This document shows positions 44,640 through 54,519 of a stretch of DNA of 64,000 nucleotides, in pieces. The position numbers and the translations under genes are program-made. A model generated the notes under the pieces. It did not search any database. It was not told the DNA's origin and saw nothing but the letters and a program-made list of their open reading frames with translations. The DNA lies in assembly GCF_900188255.1 (NCBI RefSeq), contig NZ_FZNS01000002.1, positions 434,001 to 498,000 of the forward strand, given 5' to 3'. This DNA comes from Hymenobacter mucosus (GTDB taxonomy: Bacteria; Bacteroidota; Bacteroidia; Cytophagales; Hymenobacteraceae). The stretch's first letter is position 1; each line of letters begins with the position of its first letter.

Positions 44640-47621
44640 ATGCGTAATAAAGGACTCGTCATTACGCTGACACTTATTGTGTCGGCGTTGTGCATTTACT
44701 TTCTCACTCTCACGTTCGTTTCGCGGGGCGTGCAGCGCGATGCGGTAGCCTACGCCAGCCGCGGCGGCAAACTGGTGGAGCCCAAGCGCCAGCGCTACCT
44801 TGATTCGGTATGGCGTGCGCCCGTATTTGGCCCCCTCACCTACAAGGATGTGCGCACCTCAGAGCTTGGCCTGGGCCTCGACTTGAACGGTGGTATGCAC
44901 GTAACCCTAGAGGTTTCGCCAGTAGAAATCGTGCGGGCTATGTCGGGCAACTCCAAGGATGTGGCTTTCAACAAAGCCCTCGTAAATGCCCAGCAAGCTC
45001 AGAAGTCTAACCCTTCAACGCCCTTCACAACGCTGTTCGCTCAGTCGTACCGCGAAGTAGCTCCCAACAACAAGCTGGCTAGCATCTTCGCCAACACCAC
45101 CAACAAGAGCCGCGGCATCGACATTAATTCAACCAACGAAAAGGTTGTTTCAGAAATCAACAAGGAAGTAGAAGAGGCCATTGACCGTTCCTTCAACATC
45201 CTACGCACCCGTATCGACAAGTTCGGTACCAGCCAGCCTAACATTCAGCGGGTGAAAGGCACGGGCCGTATTCAGATTGAGTTGCCCGGTGTAGATAACC
45301 CCGACCGTGTGCGCAAGCTGGTGCAAGGCCAAGCCAAGCTGGAGTTCTGGGAAGTGTGGCGCCCCGACGAGTACGCGCCCTACCTGAACCAACTAAACGA
45401 AGTGCTGAATGCTAAGGAAGCTGCCGGTGCTACGGCTGCTGTTGCTACTGCTTCTACCGACACCGCCCAAGCCACTACCGCTACGGCTGCCGCCGATACC
45501 TCCTCGCTGGCTAGCAAGCTGGCCAAGAAAACGCCTGCTACGGCCAAAGCCGACTCAGCTTCTCCCAAGAAGAACGTGCTGGCTAGCTTGTTTACCATGC
45601 CCGGTACTCTGGGCTCCAACGTGCGCGATACGGCCCGTGTGAATGCCGTGCTGCGCAGTCCCGACACCCGCGCTGTATTGCCCTCTAACCTCACCTTCAT
45701 GTGGGGAGTGAAGCCCGACGTTATTGACGGTCAGGAATACCTGCAACTCTATGCTATTCGCAAGAGTGGCAGCGCAGATGCTCCTATTGGTGGCGAAGTA
45801 ATCAGCGACGCTCGCGGCGACATCGACCCCATGAGCGGCCGCTCGGAGGTTTCTATGCAGATGAACCCCTCCGGTGCTCGTAAGTGGCAAAAATTGACTG
45901 CCGCCAACGTAGGTCGTCAGGTAGCCATTGTACTTGATGACTACGTGTACTCTGCGCCAAACGTACAGACGGAAATTGCTGGTGGCAACTCCAGCATCTC
46001 CGGCAACTTCACAATTGAAGAAGCCAAGGACTTAGCTAACATTCTGAAGGCTGGTAAGCTGCCCGCTCCTACTCGCATTGTGGAAGAAGCCATCGTAGGT
46101 CCTTCACTGGGCCAGGAGGCTACCAACCAGGGCCTGTATTCTTCGCTGGCTGGTTTGGTTATCATTATGATCTTCATGGCCGTGTACTACGGCCGCGCTG
46201 GTATGGTCGCCGATGCGGCCCTACTCTTCAACATGTTCCTAATTCTGGGTGTTCTGGCGCAGTTTTCCTTTGCCCTTACGCTGCCCGGTATTGCTGGTCT
46301 GGTGCTTGTAATTGGTACGTCGGTGGATGCTAACGTGCTGATCTTTGAGCGGATTCGGGAAGAACTTGACCACGGCCTGCAAACCCAGGACGCCATCAAC
46401 AAAGGATACGGCCGTGCTTTCTCGGCTATCTTCGACTCCAACGTTACCACGCTGATTATTGCGTTGATTCTGGGCTTCTTCGGTACAGGTCCGGTGCAGA
46501 ACTTCGCCATCACCCTCGGCATTGGTGTATTCACTTCCTTCCTGTCGGCGGTATACGTGTCGCGCCTTATCATCGAGCGTCTGACCAAGGGCAAGGACAA
46601 ATCCTCCCTGACTTTTGACACGGCTATCTCGCGTCACTTGTTCAAAGGCACCAACTTCGATATCGTGGGAATGCGCAAGTATGCCTACGTTGCTTCTACG
46701 GTTATTATCCTCCTGGGCTTCGGGCTGATGGCCCTGCAAGGTGGCCCTAACTTGGGTGTTGACTTCCGTGGAGGCCGTGAGTACATCGTGGACTTCAACA
46801 AAGCTATTCCGGCTTCTGACGTGCGCGACTTGCTGACCACCGATTACTTTGGTGGCGCTGGCACAGAGGTAAAAACGTTTGGCTCAGCTAACCGCCTGCG
46901 CATCACAACGGGCTACTTGGCAGCTGACGAAAGCACCGATGCCGACAATAAAGTGCGCGCAGCCTTAGAAACGGGCCTGAAGCAGAAGTACGCCGCCGCT
47001 ACGCCTACGGTGAAAAGCTCCTCGAAAGTGGGCGCTACTATTGCCGACGACATCAAGAAAACGTCGGTAATCAGCTTGGGCTTGACGCTGCTGGCCATCT
47101 TCGTGTATGTACTGCTACGCTTCGAGAAATGGCAGTACTCCATGGCAGCAGTAGTAGCCCTGTTCCACGATGCGCTGCTGGTTATTGCAACCTTCCCCAT
47201 TGCGCGGGCTCTGGGCCTGAATTACGAAATGGACCAGGTGTTCGTGGCAGCCGTGCTAACGGTAATTGGCTTCTCCATGAACGACACGGTTGTTATCTAT
47301 GACCGTATTCGGGAATACCTGCGTGAGAACAAGCACCTGACGTTTGCTCAGGTAGTAAACCCCGCCCTGAATAGCACCTTCTCCCGCACCATGATTACGT
47401 TCACCACGGTATTCTTGGTAGTGGGCGTGCTGTACGTGTTCGGGGGCGAAACCCTCCGCTCCTTCTCCTTCGCCATGCTGATTGGTATTATCTACGGTAC
47501 GTATTCGTCGCTTTTTATTGCGGCGCCGCTGATTCTGGATACCTACGGCCGTAAGGAAAAAGCCAACCTTAATACGACGACTGACGCGGGTGCTCCCAAG
47601 CTCTCCACTGCCAACGTATAA
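44640..47621 (+). CDS. secDF: Fused protein translocase subunit SecDF
   Basis: Proton-driven accessory subunit of the Sec translocon that pulls proteins across the inner membrane. The 993-residue product joins SecD and SecF, as in most Bacteroidota. SecD features are LGLGLDLNGGMHVTLEV (about 77-93) and GTSVDANVLIFERIREEL (about 559-576); SecF features are GVDFRGGREYIVDF and GFSMNDTVVIYDRIREYL. About twelve membrane segments are present. An Ala/Thr-rich, low-complexity insert lies at about 258-317. ATG at 44640 gives the canonical MRNKGLVITLTLIV start. Confidence 0.97.
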   Translation: MRNKGLVITLTLIVSALCIYFLTLTFVSRGVQRDAVAYASRGGKLVEPKRQRYLDSVWRAPVFGPLTYKDVRTSELGLGLDLNGGMHVTLEVSPVEIVRAMSGNSKDVAFNKALVNAQQAQKSNPSTPFTTLFAQSYREVAPNNKLASIFANTTNKSRGIDINSTNEKVVSEINKEVEEAIDRSFNILRTRIDKFGTSQPNIQRVKGTGRIQIELPGVDNPDRVRKLVQGQAKLEFWEVWRPDEYAPYLNQLNEVLNAKEAAGATAAVATASTDTAQATTATAAADTSSLASKLAKKTPATAKADSASPKKNVLASLFTMPGTLGSNVRDTARVNAVLRSPDTRAVLPSNLTFMWGVKPDVIDGQEYLQLYAIRKSGSADAPIGGEVISDARGDIDPMSGRSEVSMQMNPSGARKWQKLTAANVGRQVAIVLDDYVYSAPNVQTEIAGGNSSISGNFTIEEAKDLANILKAGKLPAPTRIVEEAIVGPSLGQEATNQGLYSSLAGLVIIMIFMAVYYGRAGMVADAALLFNMFLILGVLAQFSFALTLPGIAGLVLVIGTSVDANVLIFERIREELDHGLQTQDAINKGYGRAFSAIFDSNVTTLIIALILGFFGTGPVQNFAITLGIGVFTSFLSAVYVSRLIIERLTKGKDKSSLTFDTAISRHLFKGTNFDIVGMRKYAYVASTVIILLGFGLMALQGGPNLGVDFRGGREYIVDFNKAIPASDVRDLLTTDYFGGAGTEVKTFGSANRLRITTGYLAADESTDADNKVRAALETGLKQKYAAATPTVKSSSKVGATIADDIKKTSVISLGLTLLAIFVYVLLRFEKWQYSMAAVVALFHDALLVIATFPIARALGLNYEMDQVFVAAVLTVIGFSMNDTVVIYDRIREYLRENKHLTFAQVVNPALNSTFSRTMITFTTVFLVVGVLYVFGGETLRSFSFAMLIGIIYGTYSSLFIAAPLILDTYGRKEKANLNTTTDAGAPKLSTANV

Positions 47622-47653
47622 CCTTTGTTTCTCCTGCTCAATGAGCAGGTAGC

Positions 47654-47686
47654 AAAAAGCCCGGCCGCTCGGCCGGGCTTTTTTTA
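47654..47686 (+). terminator. Rho-independent terminator of secDF
   Basis: AAAAAGCCCGGCC and GGCCGGGCTTTTT pair around a 4-nt loop and run into a T tract, 32 nt after the stop. Confidence 0.88.
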
Positions 47687-47872
47687 TGCGTTGCATTCTA
47701 GCCCAGCTTGCCCATCTTATCACTTAGGCTAATTCACAGAGTGTCTCTGCAGTGCTTCCGGCGGCACTGGCTACCTCATAGGTGGCATATTCACAGCCTC
47801 TTGGGTGGGGCAGTGTGCTGATGATAATTTTCTACGCAGGGCTTAAGGTCTAGCTACAGATTGAAGCCCAAA
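47687..47872. other. Intergenic region between two terminators
   Basis: No plausible gene is visible. Apart from a weak AGTGC/GCACT pair there is no notable structure. Confidence 0.5.
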
Positions 47873-47906
47873 CAAAAAGCCCCGGCCGTCAGGCCAGGGC
47901 TTTTTG
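47873..47906 (-). terminator. Terminator of the NifU-type gene
   Basis: CAAAAAGCCCCGGCC and GGCCAGGGCTTTTTG pair with one mismatch and a 4-nt loop, 17 nt beyond the stop of the NifU-like gene on the minus strand. Confidence 0.8.
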
Positions 47907-47922
47907 TTGACGAAGGGTTTCG

Positions 47923-48555
47923 TTAGAAGGAAGCGGTAACGCCTTCGGCTACGACCTCTTTCACTTCGGGAACCATGCGCTTGAGCAGGTTCTCGATGCC
48001 TGACTTTAGCGTAACGGTAGCCGAGGGGCAGCCCGAGCACGAGCCTTGTAGATTCACCGTTACGATGCCATCCTGGTAGCTCTTGAAGGTGATGTTGCCG
48101 CCATCTTGCTCTACCGCTGGGCGCACGTAGTTGTCAAGCAGGTCAATGATTTTCTGGCTGGTCTGCTGATCTACTTCCGAAGAATTACCCGAGGCAGCAG
48201 CTTGCTGGGCGGCGCGCTGCTCAGCGGCGGGGTCTACGGTGAAGATAGGGCCAGCGGCCTCCACGTACGATTTCAGGAAGGTACGCAGCTCGGGGATGAG
48301 CTGAGCCCACTGATGCTCGGTGGTTTTGGTGATGGTAACGAAGTTCTGCGCAATGAATACGCGGCCAACGTAATCGAAGCCGAATAGCTCCTGCGCCAGG
48401 GGCGAATTAGCAGCGGCTTCTACCGTTGGATAGTCTACGCTCACCCCATCCGACAGGAGTTGGGTGTTGAGCACGAACTTCATGGATTCAGGGTTGGGGC
48501 TGGCTTCGGCGTAGATAGAAACCGGGGCAGCGGGGGCAGTGAGTTGTTCAGCCAT
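47923..48555 (-). CDS. NifU-family iron-sulfur scaffold/carrier protein
   Basis: A 210-residue protein that carries and delivers iron-sulfur clusters. The N-terminal Nfu-type domain (about 13-105) begins with IYAEASPNPESMKFVLN. The C-terminal NifU domain has the cluster ligands CSGCPS (Cys173 and Cys176) within VNLQGSCSGCPSATVTLKSGIENLL. An Ala/Gln-rich linker separates them. ATG at 48555 is supported by homologous starts, and a -7 element lies about 90 nt upstream. Confidence 0.95.
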   Translation of the reverse strand: MAEQLTAPAAPVSIYAEASPNPESMKFVLNTQLLSDGVSVDYPTVEAAANSPLAQELFGFDYVGRVFIAQNFVTITKTTEHQWAQLIPELRTFLKSYVEAAGPIFTVDPAAEQRAAQQAAASGNSSEVDQQTSQKIIDLLDNYVRPAVEQDGGNITFKSYQDGIVTVNLQGSCSGCPSATVTLKSGIENLLKRMVPEVKEVVAEGVTASF

Positions 48556-48645
48556 GTTTGAAAGACTTGGAGACAAGCAGAGAGAGTGAGTCGGCCGCTT
48601 TCAGTCGGCCTGGACAGATAGAACCGCACAAGACGGTAGAAGTTG

Positions 48646-48653
48646 CAAAGGTA
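48646..48653 (-). promoter_or_regulatory. Candidate -7 element of the NifU-type gene
   Basis: Read on the minus strand it is TACCTTTG, an exact match to TAnnTTTG, about 90 nt before the start. Confidence 0.45.
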
Positions 48654-48872
48654 GCTATGATTTAAAGAAGCTCGTGCAGGTAGCACGCCATCCTTAGCAA
48701 GTGCTTCTAAATATAACGCATCAACGCCAAGCATAATTCATCTAGCTTAGGCACCCTACCACAAGTCAGCGTAGTAGCTCAAGACTTTGCAGCAGTTTAT
48801 CCCTTATAAAAGGCTTTTTAAGCGCTATACAACCAGCGCAGCCTCGTTTTTTACCGCTCTTGGTTAACCTCC

Positions 48873-48880
48873 TACCTTTG
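48873..48880 (+). promoter_or_regulatory. -7 element immediately ahead of the antiporter gene
   Basis: TACCTTTG matches TAnnTTTG, with a T-rich stretch about 20 nt upstream. It ends 10 nt before the ATG at 48891, implying a very short leader. Confidence 0.5.
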
Positions 48881-48890
48881 CAGCTTGCCT

Positions 48891-50252
48891 ATGCTACATA
48901 CTCTTTTACTTTCTGCTGCCGCTCCTGCCTGGCCCTGGCTGCTTCCTTTCTTTGGCTTACTCACCCTCATTGCCACTGGCCCACTGCTGTTTCCGAAGCT
49001 CTGGGAAAAGCACTACGCTACGGTGGCGGTAGGTTTGGGCCTGCTTGTGCTGGGCTACTACGGGATAGTTCGCCGGGACTGGCACACGGCGGTAGAAACG
49101 CTAGCTGAGTATTTCTCTTTCGTAGCCTTGCTCACGGCGCTGTTTGTCGTGGGGAGCACCATGTACCTCAATATTAACCGGCAAGGCACACCAGCCCGCA
49201 ACGTGCTGCTGCTAGGCATTGGGTCAGCACTGGCTTCACTTATTGGCACTACGGGGGCATCGCTCCTGCTGATTCGCCCGTTCATTCGGCTTAACGACTC
49301 GCGCATCAGGCCTTACCATATTGTCTTCTTCATCTTCACTGTAAGTAACGCTGGCGGGTTGCTCACGCCCCTCGGCGACCCACCGTTGTTTATTGGCTAC
49401 CTGCGTGGCGTACCTTTTTTCTGGACTACTTGGCATTTGCTAGCGCCTTGGCTGCTAGGGACGGGCTTGCTGCTACTTCTGTTCTGGCTAAAAGACCGGC
49501 GCAATCCATATCCGGCACCGCTTTCGGGCAACGAGCAGCGGCGGGCTCTGCAGGGCCCGCTCCCGCTATATGATTTGAATGGTCACTATAATCTGCTGTG
49601 GCTGTTAGTGGTGCTGGCTGCCGTGTTCCTAGACCCTAGCCGTCTGCCGTGGCTACCTTACCTGCCCATAGCTGGCCTAAAGGTATCGGTGGTGCGGGAG
49701 GTAGTGCAACTAGGGGCAGCTTGGGGCTGCTACCGCACAGCCCACCACAAGGCGCTCAAAGCTAACCACTTCAACTTCGAGCCTATTCAGGAAGTAGCCC
49801 TGCTGTTCTTCGGCATTTTTCTGACGATGATGCCAGCCCTGCAAACCGCCGCTCAGGTGGCTTCTTCGCCAGCAGTAGCGCAGCAGCTTACCCCAACTTC
49901 CTTGTACTGGCTTACGGGTGTGCTGTCTGCCTTTCTCGATAACGCGCCTACGTATGCCAGCTTTGTGAGCTTAAGTATGGCGGGTCATCAACTTCCCTTC
50001 AATGATGCAGATTCTGTGCGTCAATTTGCGGAGTCGGCGGCTACTATGCCACTGCTGCGCGCCATTAGTAGCGGGGCCGTGCTATTTGGTGCCCTTACTT
50101 ACATCGGCAACGGGCCGAACTTCCTGGTGCGGGCTATTGCGGAAAAAGAGGGCGTGCCTATGCCTTCATTCTTTGCCTACATTGGGCGTTATGCTCTGCC
50201 CTATTTACTACCCGTACTAGGCATTGTAAGCGGGTGGCTACTGTGGGGCTGA
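48891..50252 (+). CDS. NhaD-like sodium:proton antiporter (CitMHS/ArsB fold)
   Basis: A 453-residue inner-membrane transporter with about twelve hydrophobic segments. Family hallmarks are GGLLTPLGDPPLFIGYLRGVPFFWT (about 152-176) and, in the second half, LDNAPTYASFVSLSMAGHQLP and GNGPNFLVRAIAEKEGVPMPSFFAY. This repeated Asp/Asn/Pro pattern is typical of the ion-transporter superfamily members annotated as sodium:proton antiporters in Bacteroidota. Ion specificity is inferred. It lies 67 nt upstream of the HTTM gene on the same strand. Confidence 0.88.
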   Translation: MLHTLLLSAAAPAWPWLLPFFGLLTLIATGPLLFPKLWEKHYATVAVGLGLLVLGYYGIVRRDWHTAVETLAEYFSFVALLTALFVVGSTMYLNINRQGTPARNVLLLGIGSALASLIGTTGASLLLIRPFIRLNDSRIRPYHIVFFIFTVSNAGGLLTPLGDPPLFIGYLRGVPFFWTTWHLLAPWLLGTGLLLLLFWLKDRRNPYPAPLSGNEQRRALQGPLPLYDLNGHYNLLWLLVVLAAVFLDPSRLPWLPYLPIAGLKVSVVREVVQLGAAWGCYRTAHHKALKANHFNFEPIQEVALLFFGIFLTMMPALQTAAQVASSPAVAQQLTPTSLYWLTGVLSAFLDNAPTYASFVSLSMAGHQLPFNDADSVRQFAESAATMPLLRAISSGAVLFGALTYIGNGPNFLVRAIAEKEGVPMPSFFAYIGRYALPYLLPVLGIVSGWLLWG

Positions 50253-50319
50253 CAGTACATCCTGGCTGGGTGGGCTGTCATCAAAACCTGGCCTACCCTC
50301 CCTCACGTACGTTGCCGGT

Positions 50320-51666
50320 ATGCTGCCTCGTCTTACTACTGCCTTGTTTCGCCCCGTTGACATTGCTTGGCTAGTAGTCTTTCGTATAGGTGCGGGCGGG
50401 CTCTTAGCCCTTGAAATGGCAGGCAGCCTCGCCCTGGGCTATTACAAGGAATATACCCAGCCTCAGTTCCACTTCTCCTATTACGGTTTTGGCTGGTTAC
50501 CGCACTGGCCGCCGGCCGTGATGATAGGGTTGCACTTAGGGGCTATAGCCGCCGGAATTGCGGTGGCGGCGGGATGGCGCTATCGTCTGGCGGCGCCCTT
50601 GCTCACCCTGTGCTACACCCTACTGTTCCTGGCCGAGCAAACGCGGTACATCAATCATTTCTACCTCTACTGCTTAGTGGCCTTTTGGCTGTGCTTGCTG
50701 CCGGCCCATCGGGCCGCCTCTGCCGACGTGCACGCCGGTCGGGTAAAGCTCAGCATTACTACTCCTGCCTGGACACGCTACCTGCTGGTGGCCCAACTCT
50801 GTATTGTGTATTTCTATGCTGGTCTCGCCAAGCTGAACACCGACTGGCTGATGGCCCGCCCACTGACGGTGTGGCTGGCTCCTAAGGCACACTACCCTAT
50901 TATTGGGAGCTTGCTTGGTCATTGGCTTACCCCCTGGGTGATGAGCTATGCTGGTACCGCCTTCGATTTGCTGGTTGCCCCTCTGCTCTTGTGGCAGCGC
51001 ACCCGGCGCTGGGCCTTCGCATTAGCGGCCGTGTTTCACCTATCCAACGTCCTTATTTTTGGCTTAGGCACGTTTCCGTGGTTCTCGCTGATGATGACCG
51101 CCTGCGTATTTTTTCCACCTTCGTGGCCGCGGTATACTCCACTACTCAGGAAGTGGGTAGCAGCCCGTATCGGTGGGCCGAGTACGCTCAAAGAAGCTGC
51201 TGTTCCGGCCGGTGCGGGCCTGTTAATGGCTGGGTTAGCAGCCTATTTTGTATTACAACTAATAGTTCCACTTCGCTTTGTGCTGTACCCTGGCAACGTG
51301 CACTGGACGGAAGAGGGGCACTATTTTGCTTGGCATATGATGCTGCGCTCCAAGCAAGGCACTGTGGTATACCGGGTCGTAACGCCCAATGGAAATACCG
51401 AGTTTGTGCAGCCATCATCCTACCTCACTCGCACGCAAACTCGCAAGCTAGCAACGCATCCCGACCTTATTTTACAGTTCGCTCATTTCCTGGCCGACCA
51501 GTATCAGCGCCGAGGTACAGGGCCCGTACAGGTGTACGCCGATTCATACTTGGTGCTGAACCGCCGGCCGGGGCGCCCCCTCGTGCGCGCCGATGTAGAC
51601 CTGGCCACCCAGCCGCGCACCCTGGCTCCATCCTCCTGGATTTTTCCCGCGCCACCAGTAGAATAA
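50320..51666 (+). CDS. HTTM domain-containing membrane protein
   Basis: A 448-residue protein of the horizontally transferred transmembrane (HTTM) family, related to the membrane part of vitamin K-dependent gamma-carboxylase. The start LFRPVDIAWLVVFRIGAG, the FHFSYYGFGWLP segment (about 44-55), RYINHFYLYCLVAFWL and IVYFYAGLAKLNTDWL are typical. Several membrane helices are followed by a soluble C-terminal part. No carboxylase activity is known for most bacterial members. It follows the antiporter gene and may share its transcript, and it ends close to convergent aroC. Confidence 0.88.
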   Translation: MLPRLTTALFRPVDIAWLVVFRIGAGGLLALEMAGSLALGYYKEYTQPQFHFSYYGFGWLPHWPPAVMIGLHLGAIAAGIAVAAGWRYRLAAPLLTLCYTLLFLAEQTRYINHFYLYCLVAFWLCLLPAHRAASADVHAGRVKLSITTPAWTRYLLVAQLCIVYFYAGLAKLNTDWLMARPLTVWLAPKAHYPIIGSLLGHWLTPWVMSYAGTAFDLLVAPLLLWQRTRRWAFALAAVFHLSNVLIFGLGTFPWFSLMMTACVFFPPSWPRYTPLLRKWVAARIGGPSTLKEAAVPAGAGLLMAGLAAYFVLQLIVPLRFVLYPGNVHWTEEGHYFAWHMMLRSKQGTVVYRVVTPNGNTEFVQPSSYLTRTQTRKLATHPDLILQFAHFLADQYQRRGTGPVQVYADSYLVLNRRPGRPLVRADVDLATQPRTLAPSSWIFPAPPVE

Positions 51667-51723
51667 GCTAGAATACTTATTAGGACGTTTACTTAAATGA
51701 TGATGCGGGCACGGGCTTTCTGC

Positions 51724-52806
51724 TTAGTCTACCTTATTGGCACGGGCACGCAGGAGCATATCGGCTAGTACCAGGGTAGTCATGGCATCTACGATAGGCA
51801 CGGCGCGGGGTAGCACGCAGGGGTCATGGCGGCCCCGTCCGGCCAGCATAATTTCCTCTCCTTGGTCATTGATGGTGGCCTGGGGCTGCAAAATGGTAGC
51901 TACCGGCTTGAAGGCAACCCGGAAGTAGATATCCTGCCCATTGCTAATACCACCTTGGATTCCCCCACTGTGGTTGGTGCGAGTTCGTACTTGACCTTGT
52001 TCGTCGGTGTAGAATGTATCGTTGTGCTCCGAGCCGAATAGCAATGTTCCGCCAAAGCCTGAGCCATACTCAAATCCCTTGACCGCATTAATGCTCAGCA
52101 TGGCCCGGCCTAGCTCGGCGTGCAGGCGGTCGAACACAGGCTCACCCAACCCGGCGGGTACTCCTTGTACTACCCCGGCCACAATACCGCCTACCGTATC
52201 CTGCCGGTCGCGGGTCTGGCGAATTAGCTCGGCCATACGCTCGGCAGTCTCGGGGTGTGGGCAGCGCACTGGGTTCGATTCAATCAAACTTAAGTCTAGC
52301 TCCTGGTAGCCTACGGGCACTTGCACGGCACCCACTTGCGCTACGTAGCTACTCACCCGAATGCCATAATGAGCCAGCAGCTTGTGCGCTACCGCACCGG
52401 CCGCTACCCGCGCCGCCGTTTCGCGGGCCGAACTGCGCCCGCCGCCACGGTAGTCGCGGCGACCGTATTTCTGGTCGTAGGTATAGTCGGCGTGAGAGGG
52501 CCGGTAGGCGTGCTCAATGTGCGAGTAATCGTGACTGGCCTGATCCTGGTTGCGAATAAATAAGCCAATGGGTGTACCCGTGGTATAGCCTTGAAACAAC
52601 CCCGACAGTACTTCTACCTGGTCGGCTTCCTTGCGGGGGGTAGTCAAGTCACTCTGTCCGGGCCGCCGCCGGTCGAGGGCGGCTTGAATATCAGCCACTT
52701 CTACGGCCAACCCAGCCGGACAGCCATCGATTACTACGCCAATTCCCGGCCCGTGCGATTCGCCAAAAGTAGTAATCCGAAACAGGGTACCGAAGGAATT
52801 AGACAT
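51724..52806 (-). CDS. aroC: Chorismate synthase
   Basis: Last enzyme of the shikimate pathway. It makes chorismate from 5-enolpyruvylshikimate 3-phosphate using reduced FMN. The 360-residue product from ATG 52806 begins [19 protein letters not shown] and has [20 protein letters not shown] (about 127-146), [15 protein letters not shown] and [16 protein letters not shown]. Upstream in-frame codons run through a promoter element and were excluded. Confidence 0.97.
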   Translation of the reverse strand: MSNSFGTLFRITTFGESHGPGIGVVIDGCPAGLAVEVADIQAALDRRRPGQSDLTTPRKEADQVEVLSGLFQGYTTGTPIGLFIRNQDQASHDYSHIEHAYRPSHADYTYDQKYGRRDYRGGGRSSARETAARVAAGAVAHKLLAHYGIRVSSYVAQVGAVQVPVGYQELDLSLIESNPVRCPHPETAERMAELIRQTRDRQDTVGGIVAGVVQGVPAGLGEPVFDRLHAELGRAMLSINAVKGFEYGSGFGGTLLFGSEHNDTFYTDEQGQVRTRTNHSGGIQGGISNGQDIYFRVAFKPVATILQPQATINDQGEEIMLAGRGRHDPCVLPRAVPIVDAMTTLVLADMLLRARANKVD

Positions 52807-52853
52807 AGCAAGTTGAAGTGACAGGTGAGTAAGCCGCAAGCAATGCGTCTGGG

Positions 52854-52861
52854 CAAAGATA
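52854..52861 (-). promoter_or_regulatory. -7 element of aroC
   Basis: TATCTTTG on the minus strand, an exact TAnnTTTG match, about 48 nt before the start. It also shows that the longer reading frame is not the true start. Confidence 0.5.
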
Positions 52862-52997
52862 CAGGTGTCATTCGCAGCGCAGGCACAGAATCTCCACAGC
52901 AACCCGCTAACTCCGCGTAATGGCGCTACCTAGCGGGCTGATACCAACGCTAGGATTGCCTAGAAATCATATTGTGCTTACCACTGGAGTAGCTGGC

Positions 52998-54488
52998 CTA
53001 CCTATTTCTACCTGCCTGCCACCAGCCAAACCCGGCTATGGCCAACAGTGCTACTAGTAAGAAATTGGCGTAGCGGCGTACATCTCGGTAGAGGCCTATT
53101 TGTTGCAGCGTATTATCAGCATCGCGCAGCGCTTCTTGGTAGAAGGGGTCCGTGGGGTGCGGGCTGAACGTGACGGTCTCTCGCACCGGGCCACGCACCT
53201 GTGGCCGTAGCTCAGGACGCAGGGTATCATAGCGGGCCGTTTCAGGGTTGAAAACCACTAGCCTTAGCAGGCTATCTAACGGCACCTGGCCCGGCCGCCG
53301 CGCTACCACCCGAAACCGGAAGCTCTTGCGACCACCCACCCGGCCACTCTCCCGGGTTAGGTTCTGGTCTACATCAGGGCCATAAAACTCTAGTCCTTCG
53401 CGTGGGGCAGGGGCCGGCAGGTTTACTGCAGCCAAGTTTCCCTCTCCTTCTACCGTAAATGTGTAGGCAAATGCCTGTCCGGTTCGAAACGTGGTACGGT
53501 CAATAGCCTCCCGAAGCTGGTAGCTACCTACCGGCACTTGGTCACGCAGGGGGTGCGGCGGTAAGGCTAGCACAGTTACCGTTTTAGCCCCTGAGAAGTA
53601 GGTTTTAAATCCCTCCATTCGGTTGTCTAACCCCGGGTCCGGCTTTTTAGCTACCCGGTACTTCACCATTTGAAGGGCTACAGCCGGGAATACCAAGGGC
53701 TGCGTATTAAGTGGGTAAAGCTCCGCTTCGTACAATTTGAAACGCAGAAAGGGCTTACCACCTACGGTTACCGCTTCGGGCGTTATTTCCTGCTCATCGA
53801 AGGTTTCTTCCCATACCGTACGCTGGCGCAGTTGCCGAATAATATCCGGAAGCTGCCCAGCGAAGTTGTAGAAGTCTAGTACGCCCTGGTCCTCCGCGGT
53901 GAGGTAGAAATACAAGGCAATGTGCACCCCTTGTCCCACGTATATCCGCGCCCGATCGGGCACTAGGGCCAGAAAGGCTTGGTCCTTGGGCTCCACGTAC
54001 TCCTGGGGCTTGGGTTTGCCGAACAACTGATCCAGTGACCCAATGCCTTGTAGCGGGCCCGTACTAGGAGGCGTAGCCGGACCAGTAGCCTGGGGCCCTA
54101 CCCGCAGTGTACCACCGCCCGAGCGTACCGTCAGCGCATTTATCGTCATGGTGAACGGCTTAATCACGTATTCGCCCTCCGCATAGGCGGCATAGCGTTG
54201 CGTGATAATCAGCTCGGAGGAGCGCTGCCCGTTTACAATGCGTGTAGTGGTAGTGCTAGACTTTCCGCTTTTCTTAAATCCTTCCAGATCGGGAAAAGCC
54301 GAATAGCGCTCCAAAGCAGCCCCCCGCAAATGAAAGCTGATGGTAAAATACTCGTTGATTGGAAAGGAAGCCTTGCCCAGTTCAATTTCTGCCTCCGCTC
54401 GGCTCGCACTTGTACCCTGGGCCATTGCCGTTGGCACCCACAGAAATGCGGGCAACACTACAGCCAGAAAATACAAGAGAAAGCGCAT
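52998..54488 (-). CDS. batD: BatD-family exported protein
   Basis: A 496-residue inner-membrane-anchored periplasmic protein of the BatD/oxygen-tolerance family. A signal peptide (about 1-23, ending AMAQG) precedes several beta-sandwich domains. Recognisable stretches are AEIELGKASFPINEYFTISF, RTTFRTGQAFAYTFTVEGEGNLAAV and FRFRVVARRPGQVPLDSL. A C-terminal membrane segment (FLLVALLAIAGFGWW) with a basic end follows. Bat genes usually form batABCDE clusters next to a MoxR ATPase; none is adjacent here, so this is a solitary copy. The true start is placed at 54488, where a signal peptide begins, rather than at 54611. Confidence 0.88.
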   Translation of the reverse strand: MRFLLYFLAVVLPAFLWVPTAMAQGTSASRAEAEIELGKASFPINEYFTISFHLRGAALERYSAFPDLEGFKKSGKSSTTTTRIVNGQRSSELIITQRYAAYAEGEYVIKPFTMTINALTVRSGGGTLRVGPQATGPATPPSTGPLQGIGSLDQLFGKPKPQEYVEPKDQAFLALVPDRARIYVGQGVHIALYFYLTAEDQGVLDFYNFAGQLPDIIRQLRQRTVWEETFDEQEITPEAVTVGGKPFLRFKLYEAELYPLNTQPLVFPAVALQMVKYRVAKKPDPGLDNRMEGFKTYFSGAKTVTVLALPPHPLRDQVPVGSYQLREAIDRTTFRTGQAFAYTFTVEGEGNLAAVNLPAPAPREGLEFYGPDVDQNLTRESGRVGGRKSFRFRVVARRPGQVPLDSLLRLVVFNPETARYDTLRPELRPQVRGPVRETVTFSPHPTDPFYQEALRDADNTLQQIGLYRDVRRYANFLLVALLAIAGFGWWQAGRNR

Positions 54489-54511
54489 CAAAAAAGCAGG
54501 CTGAGAAGAAG

Positions 54512-54519
54512 CAAAAATA
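54512..54519 (-). promoter_or_regulatory. -7 element of batD
   Basis: TATTTTTG on the minus strand lies 24 nt before the signal-peptide ATG, inside the longer frame, which supports the shorter start. Confidence 0.45.

Noticed and set aside
50922-51671. Plus-strand frame of 249 residues overlapping the HTTM gene
   Set aside because: Out-of-phase frame within a recognised membrane protein; Arg/Ser/Pro-rich composition typical of a shadow.
53478-53500. A GGTTCGAA stretch as a tRNA T-arm
   Set aside because: It lies within the batD coding region and no cloverleaf can be formed around it.
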